Shown: positions 10,042 to 18,852 of the stretch, one piece after another | Layout of the letters: each line of letters begins with the position of its first letter | How positions within the stretch are numbered: the first letter of the stretch is position 1 | Assembly (NCBI GenBank): GCA_032334235.1 | Contig: JAVSGI010000008.1 | Coordinates: 118,595 to 182,594, forward strand | Length of the DNA: 64,000 nucleotides | Source of the DNA: Paracoccaceae bacterium Fryx2 | GTDB taxonomy: Bacteria > Pseudomonadota > Alphaproteobacteria > Rhodobacterales > Rhodobacteraceae | Direction of reading: 5' to 3' | Position numbers and translations under genes: made by a program | Notes under the pieces: generated by a model | Databases searched by the model: none | Told to the model about the DNA's origin: nothing | Seen by the model: the letters and a program-made list of their open reading frames with translations, nothing else

Positions 10042-11583
10042 TCAATGGTAATAGCTGCCGCCACGAATGTTGGCGTGCTGGAGGGGGGCGACCTCTTCGG
10101 AGCCTTCCAGGAAGGCGCGATCGAGGCCGGTCTTGAGGATCGAACGAATGGAGGTGACGGTGCGGGCCCGGATGGTCACACCCCGCTGGCAGGCCGCATC
10201 AACGCGCTCCGGCCCATAGGTTTTGACCAAGGCCAGCACACCCAGGCAGGTGCGGAACCCCTGTTCAGGATGGGGGCGGTCAGCCATCACCATCTCGCAA
10301 AAGGCGGCGACGGCGGGGCCGGTCTTGGTTGCCTGCGCCAGCATTCTGGCCGGGGTCCATTCGGCAAAGCGACGATGGGCCGATGGCATATGGTCGGCCA
10401 CGGTGACATGGCTGCGCCGCCCCGGGGTGCGCACGTGGCTCGCAACCCTCTGACCACGATGGAATATCTCGACCGTCTGGCCGCTTGTGCGAACATCGAC
10501 CTCTTGTTTGATCAGCGCGAAGGGCACGGAATACCATGAGCTGTCGACCTCAACGTGATAGTCGGGTGCCACGCGGGCGCGCTTCCAGCGGGCGAAGACA
10601 TAAGGTTCGGGCGGTAGGGGCTGAAGATTGGGCCGATCCAAAGTGGCAAACAGATCGGCGCGGCTGGCGCCATAGCCGCGCATCACGCGCATGTTCAACT
10701 CGTCCAGCAGCCGCCGGATCGCCACGTTCAACTCGGCCAATGAGAAGAACCGGTGGTTCCGCAGCCGCGCCAGAATCCAGCGTTGTGCCACTTGGACAGC
10801 CACTTCCACCTTCGCCTTGTCCCGGGGTTTGCGCGGCCGGGCGGGCAGAACGGCGGTGCCATAATGCGCCGCCATCTCGGCATAGGTCCGGTTCAGCCCC
10901 GGATCAAACCGGTCTGCCTTGATCACGGCGGACTTCAGATTGTCCGGAACCACCGCCTTTGGCACGCCGCCCAGAAAGGCGAACATCCGGATATGCGCGA
11001 GGATCCAATCTTCCAACCCCTCCGATGCCACCGCCTCGGCATAGGTGTGATTCGATGCCCCCATTGCCGCCACGAACAGCTTCATGGCCCGCGCTTCGCC
11101 GGTCGTGGGGTCGATCACGTCGATGGTGTCGCCGGCAAAGTCAACGAACACCTTCTCGCCGCCCACATGTGTCTGGCGCATCGTCGGGCGCACCCGACCC
11201 TTCCAAGCCTCGTAATGCGTGCAAAACCAAGTATAGGCAAAACCCCCGGGGTGCGCGGCACGGTATTCTTCCCAGAGCAGCATCCGCGTCACCCCAGGGC
11301 GGCGCAACTCGCGGTCAATCTCCGCCCAGTCGGGCACAAGCCGCTCCGCGTCCGGCACCGTGGGCGGGGCTGGAAACAAAAGAAGTTCAAGGCTGTCGTC
11401 ATCGATCCCCTCCGGCAAGGGCCACGTGAGCCCGGCATGACGCGCCCGTTGGGTGTAGCTTCCGACGCTCCCCTTGCTCAGACCGAGGGAAGCGGCAATG
11501 GACCGCTCGCTCAGGCCTTGCCCAAGCTTCAATCGCAAAACATCTCGTATCCGGCGCATGTTCAATCGTCCTGTCGGCATCAA
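10042..11583 (-). CDS. istA: IS21-family transposase IstA (copy 2)
   Basis: Same 513 residues as copy 1, with the helix-turn-helix and the D148/D214/E260 triad intact. It differs from copy 3 by one synonymous base. It is transcribed against the neighbouring ATPase and toward the MBL fragment. Confidence 0.93.
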   Translation of the reverse strand: MMPTGRLNMRRIRDVLRLKLGQGLSERSIAASLGLSKGSVGSYTQRARHAGLTWPLPEGIDDDSLELLLFPAPPTVPDAERLVPDWAEIDRELRRPGVTRMLLWEEYRAAHPGGFAYTWFCTHYEAWKGRVRPTMRQTHVGGEKVFVDFAGDTIDVIDPTTGEARAMKLFVAAMGASNHTYAEAVASEGLEDWILAHIRMFAFLGGVPKAVVPDNLKSAVIKADRFDPGLNRTYAEMAAHYGTAVLPARPRKPRDKAKVEVAVQVAQRWILARLRNHRFFSLAELNVAIRRLLDELNMRVMRGYGASRADLFATLDRPNLQPLPPEPYVFARWKRARVAPDYHVEVDSSWYSVPFALIKQEVDVRTSGQTVEIFHRGQRVASHVRTPGRRSHVTVADHMPSAHRRFAEWTPARMLAQATKTGPAVAAFCEMVMADRPHPEQGFRTCLGVLALVKTYGPERVDAACQRGVTIRARTVTSIRSILKTGLDRAFLEGSEEVAPLQHANIRGGSYYH

Positions 11584-11729
11584 GCCACCCCTTCATTCCT
11601 GAAGGCGCAACTATCCTCAATTTGCCGACCAGACCTGCCCGCGATCCCGCGAAATCAGTGCCCAGCTTCACGCGAAATGACTGCCCATGATCCCGTGAAA
11701 TCGATGCCCACCATCAAGCGAAACACGCA

Positions 11730-11793
11730 CTTCGTTATAGGCGGGCCAGTTCCTGGTCTTGTAGGCGGGGGGTATGGGTCTGCTCATGCCGTC
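11730..11793 (-). pseudogene. N-terminal stub of the IS5-family transposase
   Basis: Minus-strand ATG at 11791-11793 reads MSRPIPPAYKTRNWPAYNE and runs into IS21 copy 2. NWPAYNE followed by ALKRRGSLT is the standard N-terminus of IS5-group transposases. It pairs with the main fragment at 8270-9151. Confidence 0.85.
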
Positions 11794-11851
11794 CAGCTAC
11801 CACGCTGGATTCACAAGATGAATCCCTCACGGGATTTGTGCAACAGAGCCC

Positions 11852-11913
11852 CGTTGGGGCTGAACTCGCCGCGTCATCTCAGCCCATTTGCTTTCAATCT
11901 GGCACCAGTTCAT
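11852..11913 (-). pseudogene. CsbD-like small protein, N-terminal fragment cut by the IS5-family element
   Basis: Minus-strand ATG at 11911-11913 after a good AAGGAGA site reads MNWCQIESKWAEMTRRVQP and then enters the IS5 inverted repeat. MNWxQIExKW is the start of CsbD-family stress proteins; compare the second csbD at 15024-15095. The remainder of the gene is not on the other side of the IS, where the MBL exonuclease tail lies, so it has been lost. Confidence 0.6.
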
Positions 11914-11981
11914 CCGCTGTCTCCTTTCAAGTGTTGAAAATGTATGGGGCCGCAAGTCGGCAAGCGCAAACCAACACGCGA

Positions 11982-12006
11982 ACCCCGAAAACCCACTATT
12001 CGGGGT
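11982..12006. other. 8-bp perfect inverted repeat
   Basis: accccgaa at 11982-11989 pairs with ttcggggt at 11999-12006 across a 9-base loop. No T-run follows on either strand, so it is not a clear intrinsic terminator. It sits between two small stress-type genes on the minus strand. Function unknown. Confidence 0.35.
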
Positions 12007-12072
12007 GGAAGATCAGTCAAATTCGACTGCCCGCAGAGCGCGAGGCGTAGAAACGCCAAGGCACCCGCGCTA

Positions 12073-12147
12073 TTACCTCAGGCCAAGGAAGCCCAATATG
12101 AAAAGGATGATCACGACGGCGCCGACGAGCCAGATCAGATTGTTCAT
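12073..12147 (-). CDS. Very small single-helix membrane protein (24 residues)
   Basis: Minus-strand ATG at 12145-12147 preceded by GGAG at about 8-11 bases. It encodes a short leader and one strongly hydrophobic helix (LIWLVGAVVIILFILGFLGL), ending LR-stop. An in-frame ATG four codons upstream (12159) overlaps the ribosome-binding site and is less likely. Similar tiny hydrophobic proteins are common next to csbD-type genes in this group, from family memory only. It should sit in the inner membrane; function unknown. Confidence 0.6.
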   Translation of the reverse strand: MNNLIWLVGAVVIILFILGFLGLR

Positions 12148-12304
12148 CGAGAACTCCATGCGGTTAGTGCCAGAGGCACGATGGCTTCAGTGAAATTACC
12201 AAGCGGGGCTCCAAGACAGCAGCCGTCAGACGAGAACTGAGCCGTCCCCGATCCGATGACGGCAGCAGGCAACGGCACAGCGCCGGGAAACTGAAAGCGC
12301 GTTG

Positions 12305-12436
12305 TCAGGAATGCTTTGTCCAGTCATCGACCTGACGCTCTGCGGCTTCTTTGGCCAGGCCATATTTTTCCTGGATCTTGCCGACAAGCTGGTCCCGCTT
12401 CCCCGCGATCTGATCCAGATCATCGTGGGTCAGCTT
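12305..12436 (-). pseudogene. csbD: CsbD-family protein, C-terminal part (split by an IS21-family element)
   Basis: Minus strand, reading LTHDDLDQIAGKRDQLVGK then IQEKYGLAKEAAERQVDDW and a stop at 12305-12307. This is the second half of a CsbD general-stress protein. Joined to 15024-15095 across the element, with one copy of cagctt removed, it restores a 65-residue protein whose centre reads WGKLTHDDL. As it stands it has no start. Confidence 0.88.
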
Positions 12437-12571
12437 TGTTCAGCGACAACCATCTTGGCCGGTGCCGACAACCACCTTGGCCGGTGGGGCTGAACGGAAG
12501 ACGGGCATGCCCGTCTGGAGGGCAGCCGCACCGGCCTGATTGATTTCGGGGAAGGTGCTGGTCGCTGCGGG

Positions 12572-14122
12572 TTGGTAAGCCGGGTTCCTCTGCCGTCAAA
12601 CGGAGGATCCGGGTTGGCCTACAAACCCATCAACGACCAGCAATTGAGATTATACATGTCCGACCTCCAGAAGCACAGTCAGCGCACGTCGGCCGCCCGC
12701 GCCGGGTTCAGTGAGCGCACGGCCCGACGGTTCGATGCCAATCCGACGCTGCCCTCGAACCGCAAGATCGTTCACGGGCGCACGGTGGCCGATCCCCTCG
12801 AAGGCTTTTGGGAGGGCGACATCCTTCCCTTGCTGGAGAGGGACAGCGCCTTGCAGGCCGTCACCCTGCTGCGCCACCTTCAGGGCCTGCATCCGCTGGC
12901 CTTCCCCGATGACCGGATCCGGCGCACCCTGGAACGGCGGGTGCGGCAGTGGCGGGCGTTGAACGGGCCCGAGCGCGACATCATCTTCCGCCAGACGCCG
13001 GAGCCGGGCCGCATGGCCCAGTCCGACTTCACTCATGCCGAGGAGCTGGAGGTGACGATCGCGGGCCAGCTATTCCCGCATCTGCTCTACCACTTCGTCA
13101 TGGTCTACAGCCGGTGGGAGCATGTCGGGGTGGTCCTGGGCGGGGAGAGCTTCACGGCCCTGGCCGAGAACCTGCAGCAGGCGCTCTGGTCGCTCGGCGG
13201 GGCACCACAGGAGCATCGCACCGACAGCCTCTCGGCCGCTTTCCGCAACCTGACGGCTGACCAGCGCCAGGATATCACCACGCGCTACAATGCCTTCGTC
13301 GGCCATTACGGCATGGAGGCCAGTCGCAACAACCGCGGGGAAGCTCATGAGAACGGCGCGGTGGAATCCCAGAACCGGCACCTGAAGAAGGCCATCGAAC
13401 AGGCGCTGATCCTGCGCGGCAGCCGCGACTTCGCCAGCATTGAGGACTACCGCCGCTTCATCGACATTCTGGTGGCACGGCGCAACCGGCAGCGGGCGGC
13501 GGCCACGCAGGTGGAACGGGCGCATCTGAAGCCCCTGCCGCGCCGGCGCACCACCGACTTTACAGAGACCGTGGTTCCGGTCACCCGCACCAGCGGCTTT
13601 CTGGTCAAGAGCATCTTCTACAGCGCCCCGTCGCAGCTGATCGGGCAGCGCTTGCGGGTCCACCTTTACGACGATCGCCTTGAGGCCTTTCTCGGCAGCA
13701 CCCTGGTCGTCAGCCATACAAGGGCGCGAGGTCGCGGCGATGGCCATCGCGTGCATGTCATCAACTACCATCACGTCATCCATGCGCTGCGGCGCAAACC
13801 GCAAGCCCTGTGGAGTTCGATCTACCGCGACAGCCTGTTCCCGCGAACCGAATACGCTGAGGCCTGGAAGGTGCTGCAGCGCGATCTGCCCCGCCGCGAC
13901 GCCTGCCGCCGCATGGTCGACCTGCTGTTCATCGCCCACGACCGGGCCTGCGAGGCGGAACTGGCACATCTGCTGGCAGCAGAATTGGACGCGGGCCGGG
14001 TGCCCGATCCCGGACCTCTGGCATCCTGCCTGAACCCGCGGCAAACGGCGCTGCCGAGAGATGTTGCCGTCGCCCATCCCTCGCTCGACAGCTTCGATGC
14101 CCTTCTGGGAGCCTGCGCATGA
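12572..14122 (+). CDS. istA: IS21-family transposase (IstA-like, second element)
   Basis: 516 residues from the first possible start; the true start may be the TTG before AYKPINDQQ or the ATG at 12656. An N-terminal helix-turn-helix (SAARAGFSERTARRF) precedes a DDE core with about D152 (AQSDFTHAEE), D218 (EHRTDSLSAAF) and E265 (ENGAVESQNRH). The 3' end overlaps the istB start by 4 bases (ATGA), indicating translational coupling. Confidence 0.9.
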   Translation: MVSRVPLPSNGGSGLAYKPINDQQLRLYMSDLQKHSQRTSAARAGFSERTARRFDANPTLPSNRKIVHGRTVADPLEGFWEGDILPLLERDSALQAVTLLRHLQGLHPLAFPDDRIRRTLERRVRQWRALNGPERDIIFRQTPEPGRMAQSDFTHAEELEVTIAGQLFPHLLYHFVMVYSRWEHVGVVLGGESFTALAENLQQALWSLGGAPQEHRTDSLSAAFRNLTADQRQDITTRYNAFVGHYGMEASRNNRGEAHENGAVESQNRHLKKAIEQALILRGSRDFASIEDYRRFIDILVARRNRQRAAATQVERAHLKPLPRRRTTDFTETVVPVTRTSGFLVKSIFYSAPSQLIGQRLRVHLYDDRLEAFLGSTLVVSHTRARGRGDGHRVHVINYHHVIHALRRKPQALWSSIYRDSLFPRTEYAEAWKVLQRDLPRRDACRRMVDLLFIAHDRACEAELAHLLAAELDAGRVPDPGPLASCLNPRQTALPRDVAVAHPSLDSFDALLGACA

Positions 14123-14934
14123 CCTCCCGCGAGATCGACATCCACACGCTGCCAGGCATGCTGACCGCGCTGCGCCTGCCCAGCTTCCACAAGCTTTGGG
14201 CCGACATCGCCACCCGTGCCGACACCGAAGGCTGGCCCGCTGCCCGCTTTCTGGCTGTCCTCGCGGAATACGAACTGGCCGAGCGCGACATGCGCCGCAT
14301 TCAGCGCCACATGAACGAGGCACAGCTACCGGCTGGCAAGACGCTGGCGACCTTCGACTTCAAGGCGCTGCCAACCCTGCCGCGCGCCCGGATCGAGGCC
14401 TTGGCGGTCGGCGACTGGCTGGAGGGTGGCGGCAACCTGATCGCCATCGGCAATTCCGGCACGGGCAAAACGCACATTCTCTGCGCGATAGGCCATGCCC
14501 TGATCGAGCGGGGACACCGCGTGTTCTATACCCGCACCAGCGATCTGGTGCAGCGACTTCAGGCCGCCCGCCGCGATCTGGTGCTCGAAGCCGCGCTCGC
14601 CAAGCTCGACAAGTTCGACCTGATCATCCTCGACGACATCACCTACGCCCACAAGGATCAGGCCGAGACAGGCGTGCTCTTCGAGCTGATCGCCCGGCGC
14701 TACGAATACCGCAGCATCGCGATCGCCGCTAACCAACCCTTTAGCGGCTGGGACCAGATCTTCCCCGACAAGGCAATGACTGTCGCCGCCATCGACCGGC
14801 TGGTTCATCACGCAGCGATCCTGGAGATGAATGCCGAAAGCTTCCGCCAGCGCGCGGCCGCCTCCAACAAAGAGGCGCTGAGCAGACCGCCAACGACAAC
14901 CATCGCCGACAACAAGGACAAAGGAGAAGGCTGA
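14119..14934 (+). CDS. istB: IS21-family helper ATPase (IstB-like, second element)
   Basis: 271-residue AAA+ ATPase with Walker A GNSGTGKT at about 111-118 and Walker B LIILDD at about 168-173. The C-terminal DRLVHHAAILEMNAESFR is the IstB signature. It starts inside the last codon of the transposase gene. Intact. Confidence 0.92.
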   Translation: MTSREIDIHTLPGMLTALRLPSFHKLWADIATRADTEGWPAARFLAVLAEYELAERDMRRIQRHMNEAQLPAGKTLATFDFKALPTLPRARIEALAVGDWLEGGGNLIAIGNSGTGKTHILCAIGHALIERGHRVFYTRTSDLVQRLQAARRDLVLEAALAKLDKFDLIILDDITYAHKDQAETGVLFELIARRYEYRSIAIAANQPFSGWDQIFPDKAMTVAAIDRLVHHAAILEMNAESFRQRAAASNKEALSRPPTTTIADNKDKGEG

Positions 14935-15023
14935 GCGAAAAACAATTCCAGATACGCCAACCCAGCGGCCTAAAACCGGCCAACGTGGTTGACGGTCACG
15001 GACATGCTGGTTGACGCGCTACA

Positions 15024-15095
15024 CAGCTTGCCCCACTGCTCAAGAACCTTGCCTTGCAGCTGCTTCCACTTGCCTTCGATCTGATCCCAGTTCAT
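15024..15095 (-). pseudogene. csbD: CsbD-family protein, N-terminal part
   Basis: Minus-strand ATG at 15093-15095 reads MNWDQIEGKWKQLQGK then VLEQWGKL and runs into the IS21-family element, where 13 foreign codons precede a stop. MNWDQIEGKWKQLQGK is the CsbD hallmark. The C-terminal half is at 12305-12436. Confidence 0.9.
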
Positions 15096-15531
15096 CGCAT
15101 ACCCCCTTTTATGAAGCACTCACGGACTGCAGTGGCCCTGCGCCCGTGCTGAACAAGAGATCACTTGGCGCAGTCTGTTGCATTGATCTGGATCAGGGGG
15201 CGCCAAGCACTTGGTGGACTTTTTGGCGCTGCGCGTGCGGTGTGCCGGGGATGGCCAGCGAAGGCCCCGGTTTATGGTGGCGTTGCTAGATTTCAACCAC
15301 GGATTGGCCTCGGTCTTGAGAACGCCGCGTGAGCTAATGGAGGCGTCGGACTCGTGTCCATGCATTACCCAGCGTTCCCCCCTTTCCGCCATTTCCACCA
15401 GAGATCTCAGAGAATCGACGGTGAACTGATGGTGCGGCGCCTCGCGAAGAAAATGAAATGCTGCATCCAGCAAGACCCATGGTAGTCTTCTATGAAATCA
15501 TATTTCCACCCGTTGAGGACTAAGGTGTGGG
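15096..15531. other. Intergenic stretch upstream of csbD
   Basis: About 436 bases with no gene I can support. A minus-strand frame (15120-15473) is open but shows no recognisable motif and runs over the FNR-like site. It probably holds the csbD promoter on the minus strand. Confidence 0.4.
15183..15196. promoter_or_regulatory. FNR/FnrL-type binding site
   Basis: TTGATCTGGATCAG matches the FNR consensus TTGAT-N4-ATCAA at 9 of 10 fixed positions. It lies about 88-101 bases upstream of the csbD start on the minus strand. This fits oxygen-responsive control of the surrounding stress genes. It could occur by chance. Confidence 0.5.
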
Positions 15532-15870
15532 ATGCGGTTGATGAATGAAACGCATTGGAGGACTGTGGAGATGAGCTTTTTCAAGCCGGGCAGGAGTTTA
15601 CCGTTCCAGATCGGCCGGGCACCATCCGTGCGCACATGCGCACCCTTGGCGCTGATCCAACCCACGCGTCGCATGTCAGCGGTGCCGCCGCGCCAAGTGC
15701 CGACTGAAGAACCGCCCGCCTCACCAGTGGAGATGCCGCCCGAAGCCCCCGAATTGCCTGAACCATCTTCACCCGAAATCCCAAGCATGCCGCCCGACGA
15801 GGCGCCCGATACGACGCCCTCCGAGATGCCGCAGGAGGAGGGGTGGGACGGACATTCGATGGTGAGATAA
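15532..15870 (+). CDS. Small proline-rich hypothetical protein
   Basis: The C-terminal half (about 15670-15850) is a low-complexity Pro/Glu/Ser run with repeated PPE/PSE units (EMPPEAPELPEPSSPEIPSM). Short proline-rich proteins of this kind are frequent in alphaproteobacteria. The start is uncertain; ATG at 15571 (MSFFKPGRS) or nearer the repeat is possible. No signal peptide or membrane helix. Function unknown. Confidence 0.4.
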   Translation: MRLMNETHWRTVEMSFFKPGRSLPFQIGRAPSVRTCAPLALIQPTRRMSAVPPRQVPTEEPPASPVEMPPEAPELPEPSSPEIPSMPPDEAPDTTPSEMPQEEGWDGHSMVR

Positions 15871-16040
15871 CGTCGACCGTGTCACGGGTCAGAAAACGGA
15901 TGCGCTCGGAGTTCGCCGGGCGCAGGTCGCACATACGATCCGTGGCAATGTTCCGCATGGTCCCCGCTGACGACCGGGCTAGCCTGCCATGTGCTTGCAC
16001 CCGGTTGATCCAAGCCTCTATGAAGACAGGGGTGCAAACA
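15840..16040 (-). pseudogene. Possible relic of a poly(hydroxyalkanoate) synthase
   Basis: On the minus strand a short stretch reads SERIRFLTRDTVDVISPSNV, close to the conserved RFLTRQxVDxLSPSNF segment of PhaC-type synthases. The expected follow-on (TNPEVL) and the catalytic Cys/Asp/His region are absent. The flanks do not extend the match well. PHA synthase genes are often near ftsH and MBL exonuclease genes in such stress clusters, which supports the call. Confidence 0.33.
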
Positions 16041-16181
16041 CCCCCCGCTCAGTTGGGCGACTTACACTGCGGGCCTCGTGATCGATGTTCTGGTGCGGGT
16101 GGTCCTGTGGGGCGGCAGAAACCTTGAGCGGAAAGTGGCGGGCCCGCAACGCAACGGTCTTCTGCGTATTCGGGACACGGG

Positions 16182-18091
16182 TCATTGGGGCTTCTCTTCC
16201 AGAGAGTGCTGTGACTTCCGACGTTTGACGAAGGGCGTGATCTTGGTTCCGGGCGCAAGACAGGCGCGGATGGCCTCCAGATCAAGGGTCTCTTCGGCCT
16301 CCAGCCGGGTGACGAGTTGCGTGATCTGGTCGCGGTGCGCATCGATGATCTGCAGTGCCTCCGTTTCGGCCGCATGCAGCAAGGTGATAACCGCCTGATC
16401 CACGCGCGCTGCCGTCTGGTCCGAAAAGCTGCGCGGCTGGGCGATCTGCTGGCCAAGGAATGGGTGATCCTCGCTGTCGCGCAAATCGACCGGGCCAATG
16501 TCAGGGTCCATGCCCCAGCGCGCCACCATCGATCGCGCCAGCACCGTGGCGCGGCGGATATCATCATCAGCCCCGGAACTGACCGACCCGAGCAACAGCT
16601 TTTCCGCAGCCCGCCCGGCCAGAAGCGTGGTCAGCTGCACCCGAAGATAGGGCTCGGGCAGGGTGTGGCGGTCATGTTCGGGCAGCATATGGGTGCTGCC
16701 CAGACTGCGCCCGCGCGGAATGATGGTGACCTTGTAGATCGAATCAGCCTCGGGATTGTAGAAGGTGGCGGCGGTATGCCCGGCCTCATGCACTGCCAGC
16801 CGGTGCTTTTCGTCCGGCTGGATCGCCAGCGTGCGCACGGTGCCCATCATCACCTTGTCGCGCGCCTCATCCAGATCGGCGGGGGTGATGTCCGCCGCTG
16901 ACCGTCTGGCAGCCGTGATAGCCGCCTCGTTCAAGAGGTTCTTCAAATCGGCCCCGGAAAAGCCTGGTGTGCCCGCGGCCACCTGATCCAGATCGACATC
17001 ATGGCGCAGCGGCAGATCTTTGACATGCACATCCAAGATCGCCCGCCGCGCGGTCTTGTCCGGCAATTCCAGCGTTACATGCCTGTCGAAGCGACCGGGG
17101 CGCAGCAGGGCAGGGTCCAGCACATCGGGGCGGTTGGTGGCGGCCAACACCACCACCGCCTCGCGCGGGCTGAAGCCGTCAAGCTCCGCCAGGATCTGGT
17201 TCAGCGTTTGTTCACGCTCGTCATGGCCGCCGCCAAGGCCGGTGCCACGCGTGCGACCGATGCTATCCAATTCGTCGATGAAGATGATGGATGGCGATTG
17301 CTTGCGGGCTTCTTCGAACATCTTGCGTACCCGGCCCGCGCCGACGCCGACGAACACTTCGATGAACTCGGACCCCGAGGTGGAAAAAACGGCACGTCCG
17401 CCTCGCCCGCCAGCGCGCGGGCGAGCAACGTCTTGCCTGTGCCGGGCGGCCCCATCAGCAGCACACCATGCGGCACCGTGGCGCCGACCTTAGAAAATCG
17501 GTCTGGATCGCGCAGGAATTCGACAAGTTCCGACACCTCGCGCTTGGCCTCGTCCTGGCCTGCCACATCGGCAAAGGTTACCTTGCGGGTGGGCTTCGTG
17601 GGTTTGGCCGACCGTCCGCCCAGAAAATCCCCGATCCCTCCGGGCAGGCCGCCGCTGATGCCGCCGCCAGTCATCCGCCTGCTCAGCCAAAAGTAGAATG
17701 CAAGGATCAAGATCCACGGCAGGAGCGAGATCAGCACTGACGGCACCCGGGGCGCCTCAGCCGTTATGATGACGCCCTTGTTTTCCAAGAGCGGCAAGAG
17801 CGCCGGATCGGGCTGCTGAGGGGTTATGGCCCGCACCCGCTTGCTGTTTTCCGTTGTCTGGGGGCGCAGCGTGGCGACGATGGCCGCATCCTCAAGAACG
17901 ACCGCGCCCACCTCACCATTGCGGATCAATGTCTTGATTTCGCTATAGGACACTTCCGTCGGCGCTGTCGCTTCGGGCGGCAGCTGCAAGAAGAAATACA
18001 GGAAGCCAGCCGCCATGATGACCAGCGGCCACAAAAGCCTTGACCTGTCAGATGATCCCGACGGTTTAGGCGGTACAACTTGACTACCCAT
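16182..18091 (-). pseudogene. ftsH: ATP-dependent zinc metalloprotease FtsH, with a one-base frameshift
   Basis: Membrane-anchored AAA+ protease, about 636 codons, the usual length. From ATG 18091: TM1 ([18 protein letters not shown]), periplasmic segment, TM2 ([18 protein letters not shown]), Walker A GPPGTGKT and ADVPFF. The frame is then lost at a run of six A (17384-17389 on the plus strand). Family sequence expects seven, giving FFSTSGSEF. The second frame continues [18 protein letters not shown], Walker B IIFIDE, the second region of homology (NRPDVLDPALLRPGRFDR) and the zinc motif HEAGH. Either it is broken or the homopolymer was miscounted. Confidence 0.87.
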
Positions 18092-18276
18092 TCCGCATTC
18101 CAATTCCCAACGTGCCGGGTACGACCGACTGCCCAGCGTCCAGACTTTGGCGCAACTTGCCGTATAGGCCAGGCCAATCCTCCCTGCCTTGATGCAGATC
18201 AGACTGCGGGCGATGCCCCACTTGGGCACAAGGATCCCGTCGGCGGGCGGTTCGACCTACAGCAATTAGATGCACC

Positions 18277-18515
18277 TTAGCGTATACGCTGTAGGTAAAC
18301 ACCGTCCCCACCCTGAACGACTTTAACCCGCATGCCGACACGTAAGGAGTCGGACTGTTGGATAACTGTGACGATGCCGCCATTGTTCAGGCGCACAGTC
18401 CAGGCTTGCGATTCGTAGGTGCTTGAGCGAGACGCGATGTTGCCACCTACGATTGCGCCAGCGATCACACCTGCACCGGTGAAGAGGTCATTGTCGGTAA
18501 GCTCATTGGCAATTA
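18277..18515 (-). pseudogene. Glycine-zipper (SlyB-like) outer-membrane lipoprotein, N-terminally truncated
   Basis: Minus strand: LFTGAGVIAGAIVGGNIASR is a glycine-zipper 2TM segment, followed by WTVRLNNGGIVTVIQQ and a C-terminal VKVVQGGDGVYLQRI. This order is typical of SlyB-type lipoproteins. The lipobox and signal peptide are missing; at about 18515 the sequence switches to a plus-strand phage lysis gene. Confidence 0.65.
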
Positions 18516-18758
18516 CCCGATGAGCCTCTGCTGGGCGCGCTGGGCACCAACCCCTACTGGGCCCGGAATTGGTTGCTCTTTGGCCGCGAGGTGCGGCCAA
18601 TTATCGGCGCTGTGCTGATCTTCGAACGTGGCTCAGGCGGCCATTTCGGTTTTGCGATCGGCCAGGACGACAAGTATTTCTACGTGCTGGGCGGCAACCA
18701 ATCCGACGCCGTTCCCATCGCGCGGATCGTCAAGTCCCGCCTTCTCGGCGCGCGCTAG
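18516..18758 (+). pseudogene. Phage-type cell-wall hydrolase (TIGR02594-like), 5' truncated
   Basis: Reads NPYWARNWLLFGREVRPIIG, GAVLIFERGSGGHFGFAIG and LGGNQSDAVPIARI, the C-terminal part of TIGR02594-type NlpC/CHAP-like endolysins. GHFGF carries the likely catalytic His. The N-terminal half with the catalytic Cys is missing, cut at the junction with the lipoprotein relic. A holin-like gene follows. Confidence 0.65.
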
Positions 18759-18852
18759 CCCACGACCTACCCGCCCCGCTTGCAGCGCTTGCCGACCATG
18801 AAGCCGGGCGAATTCCTCGCAACAACCAATGAAATCTGAACTGGAGAACACC

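Larger units (their letters stand above)
9152..11729 (-). mobile_element. IS21-family element, copy 2 (inverted relative to copy 1)
   Basis: Same 2,578 bp as copies 1 and 3, with perfect 7-bp target duplications cttcgtt at 9145-9151 and 11730-11736. It lies inside the IS5-family transposase gene. I noted one base difference from copy 3 (aaagtcaacg at about 11139 versus aaagtcgacg), which is synonymous in istA. It is inverted to copy 1 and direct to copy 3. Confidence 0.93.
8215..11851 (-). mobile_element. IS5-family element, split by IS21 copy 2
   Basis: Inverted repeats bound the element: gggctctgttgcacaaatc at 8215-8233 and its complement at 11833-11851. Inside are a DDE transposase and, nested in it, IS21 copy 2 (9152-11729). 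Without the insert the element would be about 1.05 kb, normal for IS5. I find no matching target duplication (caga on the left, cgtt on the right). The two flanks belong to different genes, which suggests a deletion next to or between IS copies. Confidence 0.85.
12437..15023 (+). mobile_element. Second IS21-family element (2,587 bp), inserted in csbD
   Basis: Bounded by perfect 6-bp target duplications cagctt (12431-12436 and 15024-15029). Ends are TGTTCAGCGACAACC and its partner ...GTTGACGCGCTACA, the TG...CA form. Each end has two or more spaced repeats with a CGACAACCA/TTGGCCGG core. It is unrelated in sequence to the other three IS21 copies, so it is a distinct IS. Both genes are intact. 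Confidence 0.92.

Noticed and set aside
11982..12006. Intrinsic terminator
   Set aside because: The 8-bp stem is good, but neither side has a T-run, so it is recorded only as an inverted repeat.
15120..15473. Minus-strand 117-codon frame as a gene
   Set aside because: No motif and no ribosome-binding site, and it overlaps the FNR-like site and the presumed csbD promoter.
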